Below are positions 8,781-17,553 of a stretch of 64,000 nucleotides of DNA, piece after piece. The DNA comes from Aequorivita sp. GTDB lineage: Bacteria > Bacteroidota > Bacteroidia > Flavobacteriales > Flavobacteriaceae. The position numbers and the translations under genes were made by a program. Within the stretch, counting starts at the first letter, position 1, and each line of letters begins with the position of its first letter. The notes beneath the pieces are model-generated. The model did no database searches. It was given only the letters and a program-made list of their open reading frames with translations, and had not been told where the DNA came from. The stretch is from assembly GCA_024637015.1 (NCBI GenBank), contig JAGXGE010000011.1, forward strand, positions 1 to 64,000, in the 5' to 3' direction.

Positions 8781-9369
8781 TTTCCTAAATATTTTTTTTT
8801 TAATCTTCACCGCATCGCTGTTTGCGCAGACTACTGATTCTTTGGTTGTAAAAAGGGAGAAAAGGGTAATTGTGGTTAATGATTCAATTTTACCAAAAGA
8901 AGAATATAATCCGCTGGCGCCCGCAAAGGCGGCTTTTTATTCCGCTGTAATTCCTGGACTTGGCCAAGCTTACAACAAAAAATATTGGAAAATACCTATC
9001 ATTTATGCGGGAATGGCTGCCGGAGTTTACTTCTACAAACAGCAGGATAATGATTATGACCGTTTTCGCAATGCATACAAAAGGAGACTCGCAGGATATA
9101 CAGACGATGAATTTTACGGCAATGGAGCGGAACCATTGATTAGTAATGATCGACTAATTAATGCTCAAAAATCTGCCCAAAAAAATAAGGATATTAGTAT
9201 TATAGTTACTGTGGCTTTTTATTTGTTAAATGTTGTGGACGCAAATGTTGACGCACATTTAAGGCAATATGAAGTAAGTGAAGATCTTTCGCTTGAACCT
9301 AATTTCGATTACAACCAATTCAATGCTCAGCCACAGTACGGAATGTCGTTGACCTATCGTTTCAAATAA
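8770..9369 (+). CDS. DUF5683 membrane/secreted protein
   Basis: 199 residues from a GTG that overlaps the end of parB by 11 nt, which implies translational coupling. A signal peptide (NNFLNIFFLIFTASLFAQ) precedes the mature start TTDSLV. The central AFYSAVIPGLGQAYNKKYWK motif, followed by a hydrophobic IPIIYAGMAAGVYFY segment and a second one near residue 145, is the DUF5683 signature. Its function is unknown. It is always next to parB/dapB in this phylum, and the motif resembles TM2-like membrane proteins. Confidence 0.85.
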   Translation: MKNNFLNIFFLIFTASLFAQTTDSLVVKREKRVIVVNDSILPKEEYNPLAPAKAAFYSAVIPGLGQAYNKKYWKIPIIYAGMAAGVYFYKQQDNDYDRFRNAYKRRLAGYTDDEFYGNGAEPLISNDRLINAQKSAQKNKDISIIVTVAFYLLNVVDANVDAHLRQYEVSEDLSLEPNFDYNQFNAQPQYGMSLTYRFK

Positions 9370-9376
9370 TTTTTCT

Positions 9377-10078
9377 ATGAAAATAGCATTACTCGGTTAC
9401 GGAAAAATGGGCAAGACAATTGAAAAATTGGCTTTGGAAAAAGGCCATTCCGTGGTTTTTAAAAGTACGAGTGAATCTTCCGAAGGAAATTTTGAAGATG
9501 CTGAGGTTGCCATTGAATTTTCTTCAGCCGAAGCTGCCATTACAAATATTTCAAAAGCATTAGAAGCTGGAATTCCAATAGTTTCAGGCACTACGGGATG
9601 GCTAGATAATTACGATAAAATGGTAAAGTTATGTGAAAAACGTAACGGAAGTTTCATCTATGCGTCCAACTTCAGTGTTGGTGTAAACCTCTTTTTTAGT
9701 ATAAACGAATACGCTGCGAGGTTGATGGCGCCCTGGAAAGAGTACAATGTCTCTGTGGAAGAAATACACCACCTTCAGAAGAAAGACGCACCAAGCGGAA
9801 CCGCAATTACCATTGCTGAAGGAATATTGAAACACAGTGATAAAAAGGATTGGAAGCTAAACACTTCCGAAGAAAACAGTTTGAATATTACCGCTAAAAG
9901 GGAAGAAGATGTTAAGGGAACACACATAGTTTCCTATGATTCTTCCATAGATACAATTTCGCTAAAACACGAGGCGCACAGCCGTGAAGGATTTCCTTTG
10001 GGAGCTATTTTAGCAGCGGAATGGTTACAAAATAGAAAAGGAATCTTTACAATGAAAGATGTTCTCGGCATTAAATAA
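9377..10078 (+). CDS. dapB: 4-hydroxy-tetrahydrodipicolinate reductase
   Basis: 233 residues. It shows the N-terminal dinucleotide site LLGYGKMGKTIE, the SGTTGW motif, the ASNFSVGVN loop and the catalytic/substrate region EEIHHLQKKDAPSGTA, in which the H-H and K residues of DapB are kept. It reduces 4-hydroxy-tetrahydrodipicolinate with NAD(P)H in the lysine/diaminopimelate pathway, in the cytoplasm. At 233 aa it is somewhat shorter than the E. coli enzyme (273), as is typical for Bacteroidota. It starts 7 bp after the DUF5683 gene and precedes lepB by 40 bp. Confidence 0.95.
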   Translation: MKIALLGYGKMGKTIEKLALEKGHSVVFKSTSESSEGNFEDAEVAIEFSSAEAAITNISKALEAGIPIVSGTTGWLDNYDKMVKLCEKRNGSFIYASNFSVGVNLFFSINEYAARLMAPWKEYNVSVEEIHHLQKKDAPSGTAITIAEGILKHSDKKDWKLNTSEENSLNITAKREEDVKGTHIVSYDSSIDTISLKHEAHSREGFPLGAILAAEWLQNRKGIFTMKDVLGIK

Positions 10079-10118
10079 TAAATTGCAGAAGTTTTAAGCT
10101 TTAGAAAAACATACAATT

Positions 10119-11753
10119 ATGAGTTGGACAGGTTGGTTTATATTTTTTTTGATAGTTCAGGTAATCCATTTTGCCGGAACTTGGAAGTTGTACCAAATAG
10201 CAGGTAGAAAAGCTTGGGAAGCAGCGGTACCGGTTTACAATTCCGTTGTATTGATGAAGATTATTAATCGTCCGTGGTGGTGGACAATTTTGCTTTTCGT
10301 ACCAATTGTGAATTTAATTATGTTCCCAGTTGTTTGGGTGGAAACTTTGCGCAGTTTTGGTCGCAATTCTACAACCGATACTATCTTGGGTATTTTGACT
10401 TTAGGACTTTATATTTATTATATCAACTACACTCAAAAGGTTACACATTTAAAAGAAAGAAGTCTAAAACCACGTACTTCAACTGGGGAGTGGGTGAGTT
10501 CCATTCTTTTTGCAGTGGTTGCTGCTACCATAGTACACACTTATTTTATGCAGCCGTTTACAATCCCAACTTCTTCTTTGGAAAAAACGCTTTTAGTGGG
10601 AGATTTTCTGTTTGTAAGCAAATTCCATTATGGGGCACGTACACCTATGACGCCAATAGCATTTCCGATGGTACATGATACAATTCCAGTTGTTGGAACA
10701 AAATCATACCTGCCAAAACCACAGATACCATATTTTAGATTTCCAGGTTTTCAGAAAATTGAGCGAAATGATATTGTTGTTTTTAACTGGCCAGTAGATA
10801 CATTGATTGACATTCGCCCGGGTCACATGCGAGGAAGTATTCAAAAACCTATTGACAAAGAGTCGAATTATGTAAAGCGTTGTGTAGGTTTACCAGGAGA
10901 TTCCTTGGAAGTTCGCGATGGATATGTATTTATAGATGGAAAACGAAATGACTTGCCGGACCGAGCGAGAGTTCAACATTCTTATTGGGTAAAGTATAAA
11001 AATCCCAATATGAGGCTGAGCGACCAACAACTCTATCAACAATATGACATAACTGATGCCACTTCACAATATGATCAGGAAACAGGCGAATTTAAAATTG
11101 CAGCGGTTACGGAAGAAGTTGCTGCAAGATTAAAAAACAACCCAAATATTGAATCCATCCGAAGAGATGTTTCTCCGAAAGGGGAGATGGAAATCCAACG
11201 GTATTTGGATTTTAATAACCAAGTTGTTGAAAACAATAAAGCGATGTTTCCCAATAATGGCTTGGTAAACTGGAACAACAGTAATTTTGGACCTCTCTAT
11301 ATTCCTGAAGCTGGGGCTAAGGTTGCTATTACCCCTGAGACAATTCCATTGTATAAAAGAATTATTGAGGATTATGAAGGGGCGGAACTTGGAATTAACA
11401 ATAAAATCACCCAATCTGGAACGCAAGTTTTACTAAACGATCAGCCAATTACTGAATATGTTTTCAAGATGGATTATTATTGGATGATGGGTGATAACCG
11501 TGATAATTCCCAAGACGCTCGTACTTGGGGTTTTGTACCTTTTAACCACGTGGTGGGTAAACCTGTTTTTATATGGATGAGTTGGGATACAAATGCCCAA
11601 GGAATTGCAAATAAAATACGTTGGGAACGCCTCTTCACAACCGTTGGCGGTAGCGGAAAACCAGTTTCTTACTTTATGTATTTTGTTATTGCTGTAATAG
11701 GTTGGTTTGCTTTTGATTTTTATAGAAAAAGAAAAAAAGGAGCTAAAAAGTAA
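10119..11753 (+). CDS. lepB: signal peptidase I, long Bacteroidota form
   Basis: 544 residues, far longer than E. coli LepB. The N-terminus has three membrane segments of a DUF5684-like module (residues ~4-20, 55-77, 87-103), then an anchor helix at ~127-143. The peptidase S26 domain follows: catalytic Ser153 in the IPTSSLEKTL box (IPSGSM in E. coli), the general base Lys253 in YVKRCVGLPGD, and the GDNRDNSQDARTWG box near residue 460. A ~190-residue insertion lies between the Lys box and the GDN box. A C-terminal helix ends in a basic tail. It removes signal peptides of exported proteins at the inner membrane. Confidence 0.95.
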   Translation: MSWTGWFIFFLIVQVIHFAGTWKLYQIAGRKAWEAAVPVYNSVVLMKIINRPWWWTILLFVPIVNLIMFPVVWVETLRSFGRNSTTDTILGILTLGLYIYYINYTQKVTHLKERSLKPRTSTGEWVSSILFAVVAATIVHTYFMQPFTIPTSSLEKTLLVGDFLFVSKFHYGARTPMTPIAFPMVHDTIPVVGTKSYLPKPQIPYFRFPGFQKIERNDIVVFNWPVDTLIDIRPGHMRGSIQKPIDKESNYVKRCVGLPGDSLEVRDGYVFIDGKRNDLPDRARVQHSYWVKYKNPNMRLSDQQLYQQYDITDATSQYDQETGEFKIAAVTEEVAARLKNNPNIESIRRDVSPKGEMEIQRYLDFNNQVVENNKAMFPNNGLVNWNNSNFGPLYIPEAGAKVAITPETIPLYKRIIEDYEGAELGINNKITQSGTQVLLNDQPITEYVFKMDYYWMMGDNRDNSQDARTWGFVPFNHVVGKPVFIWMSWDTNAQGIANKIRWERLFTTVGGSGKPVSYFMYFVIAVIGWFAFDFYRKRKKGAKK

Positions 11754-11764
11754 ATAATATATCT

Positions 11765-11800
11765 ATTCGAGTACAGTCGAGAACTATTTAGGTTTCGCCT
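11765..11800. repeat. degenerate TCGAGTACAGTCGAGAA repeat
   Basis: The short motif TTCGAGTACAGTCGAGAA in the 77-bp gap between convergent lepB and the PQQ gene resembles the common Bacteroidota intergenic repeat based on ctcgactgcgctcgag. It is a partial copy. Confidence 0.45.
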
Positions 11801-11830
11801 GTGCTCAAGAAAACAATAAAAAATGGTTGA

Positions 11831-12949
11831 CTATTCTGGAATCAATCTAAAAATTCCTTGTCCTTCAACACCTATATAGATTAGTCCATCTGGCCCCATT
11901 TTCACATTGCGAACCCGCCCGATATCCTGTACAATTTTTTCGCGATTGGTTACTTTTTCTCCTTCCAGAGTTAACAATTCCACGTAATCAAACTTTAACG
12001 AGCCCACTAATAGCTTGTCTTTCCACTGTGGGTATTTATTTCCGGTCACAAATGCCATGCCGCAAGGTGCGATTGAAGGTACCCAATAATAGATAGGTGG
12101 TTCAATTCCTGCTTTTGTGGTTTCATCAGTTATTTCCGTACCGTTGTAATTGACGCCATAAGTAACAATAGGCCAGCCATAATTAGCACCTTTTTTAACG
12201 ATGTTTATTTCGTCACCACCCTTTGGCCCGTGTTCGTGCATCCAGATTTTTCCAGTTTTGGGATGTTTTGCCATCCCTTGTGGATTTCGGTTTCCGTAGG
12301 TGTAAATTGCTTTTTTAGCATTTGGTTCGTTGTAATAAGGATTGTCTGTTGGGATGCTCCCGTCGTCGTTCAACCTATAAATTTTTCCGCCATCACGAGT
12401 TATGTCTTGCGGATTAACATTGCGCTCACCACGTTCGCCAATGGAGAAATAAACGAAGCCATCATCATCAAATTCAATTCTTGAGCCAAAATGCTGTCCA
12501 GCCGTAGTGTTGGGTTCTGCTTTGTAAAGTGTTTCAATATTTGTGAGTGAATTGCCTTCCAATTTACAACGCATTAAAGCAGTATGTCCACCTTTGTCTG
12601 ACCCTTCTTCCGAAGCATAGGTCATATATATCCAACCATTTTCTTTATAGTTTGGGTGTAATTCAATATCAAGCAAACCACCTTGTCCATTGTTGTAAAC
12701 TTTCGGGATGTTCGCTATTTCAGTCTTTTCGCCATTCTTAAAATGAATTAAGCGTCCGTCTTTTTCAGTAATCAGCATACTACCATCCGGTAGCCAAGTC
12801 ATTCCCCAAGGGTTAAAAAGATCTTTAACCACTTCTTCAATTTTGTAGGATTGCGGTTCTGTTTTTAAAGCGATATCGTTTTTCTTTTTTTGCTGCGCAC
12901 AGGAAGCAAAAACCACAAAAACAGAGACAAAAAAAATATACTTTTTCAT
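11831..12949 (-). CDS. PQQ-dependent aldose sugar dehydrogenase-like lipoprotein
   Basis: 372 residues with a lipoprotein signal ending in a F-A-S-C lipobox and a Lys-rich linker. The rest is the six-bladed propeller of soluble aldose dehydrogenases (GSDH/YliI family): NPWGMTWLPDGSMLITEKDGRL, GQGGLLDIELHP, GQHFGSRIEFDDDG, YTYGNRNPQG and HEHGPKGGDE are all family blades or PQQ/Ca contacts. It would oxidise aldose sugars outside the cytoplasm with PQQ. No pqq biosynthesis genes are in the window, so the cofactor must come from elsewhere or be scavenged. It is monocistronic. Confidence 0.9.
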   Translation of the reverse strand: MKKYIFFVSVFVVFASCAQQKKKNDIALKTEPQSYKIEEVVKDLFNPWGMTWLPDGSMLITEKDGRLIHFKNGEKTEIANIPKVYNNGQGGLLDIELHPNYKENGWIYMTYASEEGSDKGGHTALMRCKLEGNSLTNIETLYKAEPNTTAGQHFGSRIEFDDDGFVYFSIGERGERNVNPQDITRDGGKIYRLNDDGSIPTDNPYYNEPNAKKAIYTYGNRNPQGMAKHPKTGKIWMHEHGPKGGDEINIVKKGANYGWPIVTYGVNYNGTEITDETTKAGIEPPIYYWVPSIAPCGMAFVTGNKYPQWKDKLLVGSLKFDYVELLTLEGEKVTNREKIVQDIGRVRNVKMGPDGLIYIGVEGQGIFRLIPE

Positions 12950-13065
12950 AATGATTCGTTTTAGCTAAAGATACCAAAGTTGTGCGGAATTTTCTAAAAT
13001 CATTCTCCATTCCTTTTTGCCGATACCTTAAACAAACCTTATCTTTAAACAAAATTTTCAAAATT

Positions 13066-13560
13066 ATGGAAGAAAGCTATCACATAAAGGTAGATGAAAA
13101 CTATGAGTTCCAATTGACACCGGAAGATGTCAATAAAATTGATCAAACAGAACTTTCCGGCCAAAAGGTACATCTTCTTCACAATCAAAAATCGTATGCC
13201 ATTGAACTGTTGGAAAATGATTTTCTGAAAAGAAATTATACAGTTAAGGTAAACGGAAACACTTATAAAGTGAATATTGAAACCCCGTTGGATCAACTTA
13301 TTAAGGAAATGGGACTTTCTCTTGGGAATGCTTCAGTAGAGAGCGAAATCCACGCCCCAATGCCTGGTATTATTCTGGAAGTGAATGTATCTAAAGGCGA
13401 TGAAGTGAAAAAGGGAGACTTCCTCTGTGTCCTTGAAGCAATGAAGATGGAAAATACACTTACCGCTCCACGTGACGGTGTTGTGAAATCTATAAATATT
13501 GTAAAAGGAGAAACTGTTGATAAAGGAGAATTGCTAATTGAATTTGAGAAAAATGATTAA
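13066..13560 (+). CDS. biotin carboxyl carrier protein subunit of acyl-CoA carboxylase
   Basis: 164 residues when started at the ATG at 13066 (MEESYHIKVDENYEF); the longer in-frame ORF upstream encodes non-conserved residues. The N-terminal ~85 residues are a small beta domain, residues ~95-164 are the biotinyl domain with P-M-P-G and the biotinylation site E-A-M-K127-M. It carries carboxybiotin between the biotin carboxylase and carboxyltransferase genes that follow. Its last codons overlap the accC start by 8 nt. Confidence 0.92.
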   Translation: MEESYHIKVDENYEFQLTPEDVNKIDQTELSGQKVHLLHNQKSYAIELLENDFLKRNYTVKVNGNTYKVNIETPLDQLIKEMGLSLGNASVESEIHAPMPGIILEVNVSKGDEVKKGDFLCVLEAMKMENTLTAPRDGVVKSINIVKGETVDKGELLIEFEKND

Positions 13561-15004
13561 AAAAATATTAGTTGCCAATCGCGGTGAAATCGCTTTACGA
13601 ATAATGAAAACCGCCCGGAATATGGGGATAAGAACGGTTGCCATTTATTCCGAAGCAGATAGAAATGCTCCTCATGTAAAATTTGCCGATGAGGCTGTAT
13701 GTATTGGTCCACCGCCATCCAACGAATCCTATTTGTTGGGCGATAAAATAATAAAAGTTGCCAAAGAGTTAAACGTGGACGCCATCCATCCTGGCTACGG
13801 ATTTTTGAGCGAAAATGCCGAATTTGGCGAACATGTTGAAAAAAGCGGAATGATTTTCATCGGTCCAAAATCATACGCCATTCGTATTATGGGAAGCAAG
13901 CTTGCCGCAAAAGATGCCGTTAAAAAATATGATATCCCAATGGTTCCTGGTACCGATGAAGCCATTACAGATGTTGGTGCTGCAAAAGAAATCGCTAAAG
14001 AAATTGGCTTTCCGATCCTTATTAAAGCTTCAGCTGGAGGAGGGGGAAAAGGAATGCGTATTGTTGAGAATGCCAAAGAATTTGAGGATCAAATGAAGCG
14101 CGCCATCAGCGAGGCTGAAAATGCTTTCGGTGATGGCTCGGTTTTTATTGAAAAGTTTGTCACTTCGCCACGGCATATCGAAATTCAGGTTTTAGCTGAT
14201 AATTTTGGTAATACCGTTTATCTTTTTGAACGGGAATGTAGCATACAGCGTCGTCATCAAAAAGTAGTAGAAGAGGCCCCTTCTTCAGTTTTAACTCCAG
14301 AATTGCGTAAACAAATGGGGGAAGCGGCGGTAAAAGTTGCAAAAGCTTGTGATTATGTTGGCGCTGGAACGGTGGAGTTCCTTTTGGATGATAAGCACAA
14401 TTTCTATTTCCTTGAAATGAATACGCGCCTTCAAGTAGAACATCCTGTTACTGAATTTATTACAGGTCTCGATTTAGTAGAACAGCAAATAAACATCGCC
14501 AATAATGAAAAACTTTCCTTTTCACAGGAAGATTTGAAAATTACAGGACACTCTTTTGAATTACGCGTTTATGCAGAAGACCCATTGAACAATTTTATGC
14601 CAAGCGTTGGAAAACTGGAGGTTTATCGTCCGCCGAGCGGAAAAAATATTCGGGTAGATGATGGTTTTACTGAAGGAATGCAAGTGCCAATCCAATATGA
14701 CCCCATGCTTTCCAAATTGATTACCTACGGAAAAACACGAAACGAAGCGATGCAGCGAATGCTAGAAGCCATTTCGGAATACGACGTGGAAGGTGTGAGT
14801 ACAACACTTCCTTTTGGAAAATTTGTTTTTGAGCATGAGGCTTTCCGAAGTGGAAACTTCGACACCAATTTCGTTAAAAAGTATTATTCCGAAGAAAAGT
14901 TAAAAGCAATCAATGAGGAAGAAGCAAAAGTAGCTGCTCTTTTCGCATTGAAACAATATTTAAATGATTCCGAAAAATTAAGATTGCCAAAAATTTCTAA
15001 GTAA
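13553..15004 (+). CDS. accC: biotin carboxylase subunit
   Basis: 483 residues from the ATG at 13553, which overlaps the carrier gene's stop. The biotin carboxylase fold is complete: [23 protein letters not shown], the ATP-grasp glycine loop [37 protein letters not shown] and the C-terminal LRVYAEDP. It carboxylates biotin with ATP and bicarbonate. The operon with a propionyl-CoA-type carboxyltransferase suggests a propionyl-/acyl-CoA carboxylase rather than the malonyl-CoA-forming four-subunit enzyme, although the same subunit could serve both. Confidence 0.93.
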   Translation: MIKKILVANRGEIALRIMKTARNMGIRTVAIYSEADRNAPHVKFADEAVCIGPPPSNESYLLGDKIIKVAKELNVDAIHPGYGFLSENAEFGEHVEKSGMIFIGPKSYAIRIMGSKLAAKDAVKKYDIPMVPGTDEAITDVGAAKEIAKEIGFPILIKASAGGGGKGMRIVENAKEFEDQMKRAISEAENAFGDGSVFIEKFVTSPRHIEIQVLADNFGNTVYLFERECSIQRRHQKVVEEAPSSVLTPELRKQMGEAAVKVAKACDYVGAGTVEFLLDDKHNFYFLEMNTRLQVEHPVTEFITGLDLVEQQINIANNEKLSFSQEDLKITGHSFELRVYAEDPLNNFMPSVGKLEVYRPPSGKNIRVDDGFTEGMQVPIQYDPMLSKLITYGKTRNEAMQRMLEAISEYDVEGVSTTLPFGKFVFEHEAFRSGNFDTNFVKKYYSEEKLKAINEEEAKVAALFALKQYLNDSEKLRLPKISK

Positions 15005-15009
15005 ACAAA

Positions 15010-16551
15010 ATGAGCGATAACAATAAAAAACTGCAAGAAATCATTTCCGAAGCTAAAAAAGGAGGTGGAGAAAATCGAATTGCAAAACAACACGAAAAGA
15101 AAAAACTCACCGCCCGCGAACGTGTAGAGTATCTTCTTGACAAAGGCTCTTTTGAGGAAATGGGTATTCTCGTCACCCATCGAACCATCGATTTCGATAT
15201 GCAAAAGGAATTGTATTACGGCGATGGTGTAGTAACGGGCTTCGGAACAATTAATGGACGTTTGGTCTATGTTTTCGCACAGGATTTTACGGTTTTTGGC
15301 GGAGCACTCTCCGAAACACACGCTGAGAAAATCTGTAAAATAATGGATCACGCTGTTAGCGTTGGTGCACCTATAATTGGTTTGAACGATTCTGGCGGAG
15401 CGCGTATTCAAGAAGGCGTGCGTTCTTTGGGTGGTTATGCTGATATTTTTTATAGAAACGTGCAAGCCTCGGGCGTTGTTCCACAAATTTCGGCAATTAT
15501 GGGGCCGTGTGCCGGTGGCGCAGTTTATTCCCCAGCGATGACCGATTTTACATTGATGGTGCAGGACAGCAGCTATATGTTTGTTACTGGTCCAAACGTT
15601 GTAAAAACCGTTACTAATGAGAACGTAACTTCTGAAGAGTTAGGAGGCGCACGAACACACGCTACCAAAAGTGGGGTGACCCACTTTACCGCTGCGAATG
15701 ATATTGTTTGTTTGGAACAGATTAAAACCCTACTAAGTTATCTTCCTCAGAACAACAAATCTGTTACTGAAAAATTGCCATTTGAAGCTGTTGATGAATT
15801 TCGGGATGAGTTGGAAACCATTGTTCCAGATTCTTCAAACAAGCCTTATGACATGCATGAAGTTATCAAAGGGATTATTGATGCAGATTCTTTCTTTGAA
15901 GTACATAAGGATTACGCAGATAACATTATAGTTGGCTTCGCGCGATTGGGTGGAAGAAGTATCGGTATTGTAGCAAACCAACCCATGAGTTTGGCGGGCG
16001 TTTTGGATGTGGACAGTTCCAAAAAAGGAGCACGGTTTACGCGTTTTTGCGATTGTTTTAACATTCCGCTTTTGGTTTTGGTTGATGTGCCAGGGTTTCT
16101 CCCTGGAACCGACCAGGAATGGAACGGTATTATTTTGAACGGAGCAAAACTGCTTTACGCTTTAAGCGAAGCTACTGTACCACGAGTGACAGTGATTACC
16201 AGAAAAGCTTACGGTGGCGCTTATGATGTAATGAACAGTAAACACATTGGCGCCGATATGAACTACGCGTGGCCAACTGCTGAAATTGCTGTAATGGGAG
16301 CGAAGGGAGCCAGTGAGATTATTTTTAGAAAGGAAATTGCTGCTGCTAAAAATCCTGAGTTGAAACTATCGGAAAAAGAAGCTGAATATGCCTCAACTTT
16401 TGCCAATCCTTTTAAAGCTGCTCAGCGAGGTTTTATTGATGAAGTAATTCAGCCTCGGGAAACACGCAGAAAGTTGCTGAAAGCGTTTGCAATGTTGGAA
16501 ACCAAAGACGTGCCGCGACCAAACCGGAAGCACGGTAATATTCCGTTGTAA
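15010..16551 (+). CDS. acyl-CoA (propionyl-CoA) carboxylase beta subunit
   Basis: 513 residues with both crotonase-fold carboxyltransferase halves: N-half motifs [13 protein letters not shown] and [12 protein letters not shown] (acyl-CoA oxyanion hole), C-half motifs [20 protein letters not shown] and the C-terminal Arg-rich NRKHGNIPL tail, which is diagnostic of PccB/MmdA. It transfers CO2 from carboxybiotin to propionyl-CoA, giving methylmalonyl-CoA. It starts 5 bp after accC, the third gene of the operon. No decarboxylase membrane subunits are present, so it is a carboxylase and not a sodium pump. Confidence 0.92.
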   Translation: MSDNNKKLQEIISEAKKGGGENRIAKQHEKKKLTARERVEYLLDKGSFEEMGILVTHRTIDFDMQKELYYGDGVVTGFGTINGRLVYVFAQDFTVFGGALSETHAEKICKIMDHAVSVGAPIIGLNDSGGARIQEGVRSLGGYADIFYRNVQASGVVPQISAIMGPCAGGAVYSPAMTDFTLMVQDSSYMFVTGPNVVKTVTNENVTSEELGGARTHATKSGVTHFTAANDIVCLEQIKTLLSYLPQNNKSVTEKLPFEAVDEFRDELETIVPDSSNKPYDMHEVIKGIIDADSFFEVHKDYADNIIVGFARLGGRSIGIVANQPMSLAGVLDVDSSKKGARFTRFCDCFNIPLLVLVDVPGFLPGTDQEWNGIILNGAKLLYALSEATVPRVTVITRKAYGGAYDVMNSKHIGADMNYAWPTAEIAVMGAKGASEIIFRKEIAAAKNPELKLSEKEAEYASTFANPFKAAQRGFIDEVIQPRETRRKLLKAFAMLETKDVPRPNRKHGNIPL

Positions 16552-16565
16552 AAACTCGAAAAGGA

Positions 16566-17366
16566 TTAGTTGGAAAACTCTTTAAAAATAATATAAATAC
16601 CCATCAGCAATACAAACCAACCGAATCCTTTTTTAAGTTTTTTTCCATCAACAAAAGCATTCAGTCTTATTCCGATAAATATACCGAAAATTGAAATTGC
16701 GGTAAAAATTAAAAGGAATTTCCAGTCAATTTCAAGAGTTGCGAGATCACCTGTAAAGCCTATTAATGAGTTTACGGCTATAATGAGCAGAGAGGTTGCC
16801 ACGGCTTTTTTCATTGGTAATTTCGCCAATAAAACTAAGGCTGGGATAATTAGAAATCCACCGCCAGCACCCACTGCACCAGTTACAAAGCCAAGAAAAA
16901 TTCCTTGAAGAATAATTAATGGATAGTTGTATGAAACTTTTTCACCAATTTCGGGCTCAGGGCTTTTGTTGCTAATCATTGTGATGGAGGCAGCTATCAT
17001 TACTATTGCAAAAAACAGCATTATTGCAATGTCTTTTGTAAGGGTAAGGCCATCCAACACAAATAGGTTTTCAGGTATCGCCGGAAGGAAAAATCTTCTT
17101 GTTAAATAGACAGAAATAAAGGCAGGAGTTGCAAAAATTAAAGCTGTTTTAAAATCAACAAGCTTTTTTTTCATATTTCGAATAGCGCCAACAAGAGCAG
17201 ATGTTCCTACCACAAATAGCGAATATCCCGTTGCAACAATCGGATTCAAAGAAAAGAGATAAACTAATACGGGAACAGTCAAGATTGAGCCGCCACCGCC
17301 TATTAGACCTAGGACCACGCCAACCATAAGCGCGCCCAAATAGCCTAATATTTCAGTTATTTCCAT
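16566..17366 (-). CDS. TSUP-family sulfite/sulfonate exporter TauE/SafE
   Basis: 266 residues and about eight transmembrane helices, in two inverted repeats. Each begins with the G-G-G family signature: LGLIGGGGSILTVPVLVYL (residues ~20-38) and TGAVGAGGGFLIIPALVLL (~160-178). Members export organosulfur or sulfur oxyanions. The substrate is not determined by sequence. Its 3' end lies 14 bp from the convergent carboxylase gene. The intergenic region upstream (17367-17553) is shared with a divergent P-type ATPase, but the Crp/Fnr box there points toward the ATPase. Confidence 0.88.
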   Translation of the reverse strand: MEITEILGYLGALMVGVVLGLIGGGGSILTVPVLVYLFSLNPIVATGYSLFVVGTSALVGAIRNMKKKLVDFKTALIFATPAFISVYLTRRFFLPAIPENLFVLDGLTLTKDIAIMLFFAIVMIAASITMISNKSPEPEIGEKVSYNYPLIILQGIFLGFVTGAVGAGGGFLIIPALVLLAKLPMKKAVATSLLIIAVNSLIGFTGDLATLEIDWKFLLIFTAISIFGIFIGIRLNAFVDGKKLKKGFGWFVLLMGIYIIFKEFSN

Positions 17367-17486
17367 TTAAGGATTTAGTTTTTTGAAATCTTTACTACAA
17401 GGTTAACCATTATTTTAAAAAGTAGGCTACAACTTTAGAGTAATTTATAATTTGAATTCACAACGAATACTTGGCAAAATTATTCA

Positions 17487-17530
17487 TTGATAATTATCAT
17501 AAAAAATCAGATTGGTATTTCATAATTTGT
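17487..17530 (+). promoter_or_regulatory. FNR-like box and -7 element upstream of P-type ATPase
   Basis: TTGAT-AATT-ATCAT (17487-17500), nearly the FNR consensus TTGAT-N4-ATCAA, with its dyad centre 29.5 bp before a TAATTTG element at 17523. The expected transcription start is about 20 bp before the ATG at 17554. Confidence 0.7.
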
Positions 17531-17553
17531 AAAGGTTTAATTTTACATAATGT

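Noticed and set aside
12982-13065. Longer in-frame start of the biotin carrier protein.
   Set aside because: The extra residues are not family-like, and a clean start follows at 13066 with the typical N-terminus.
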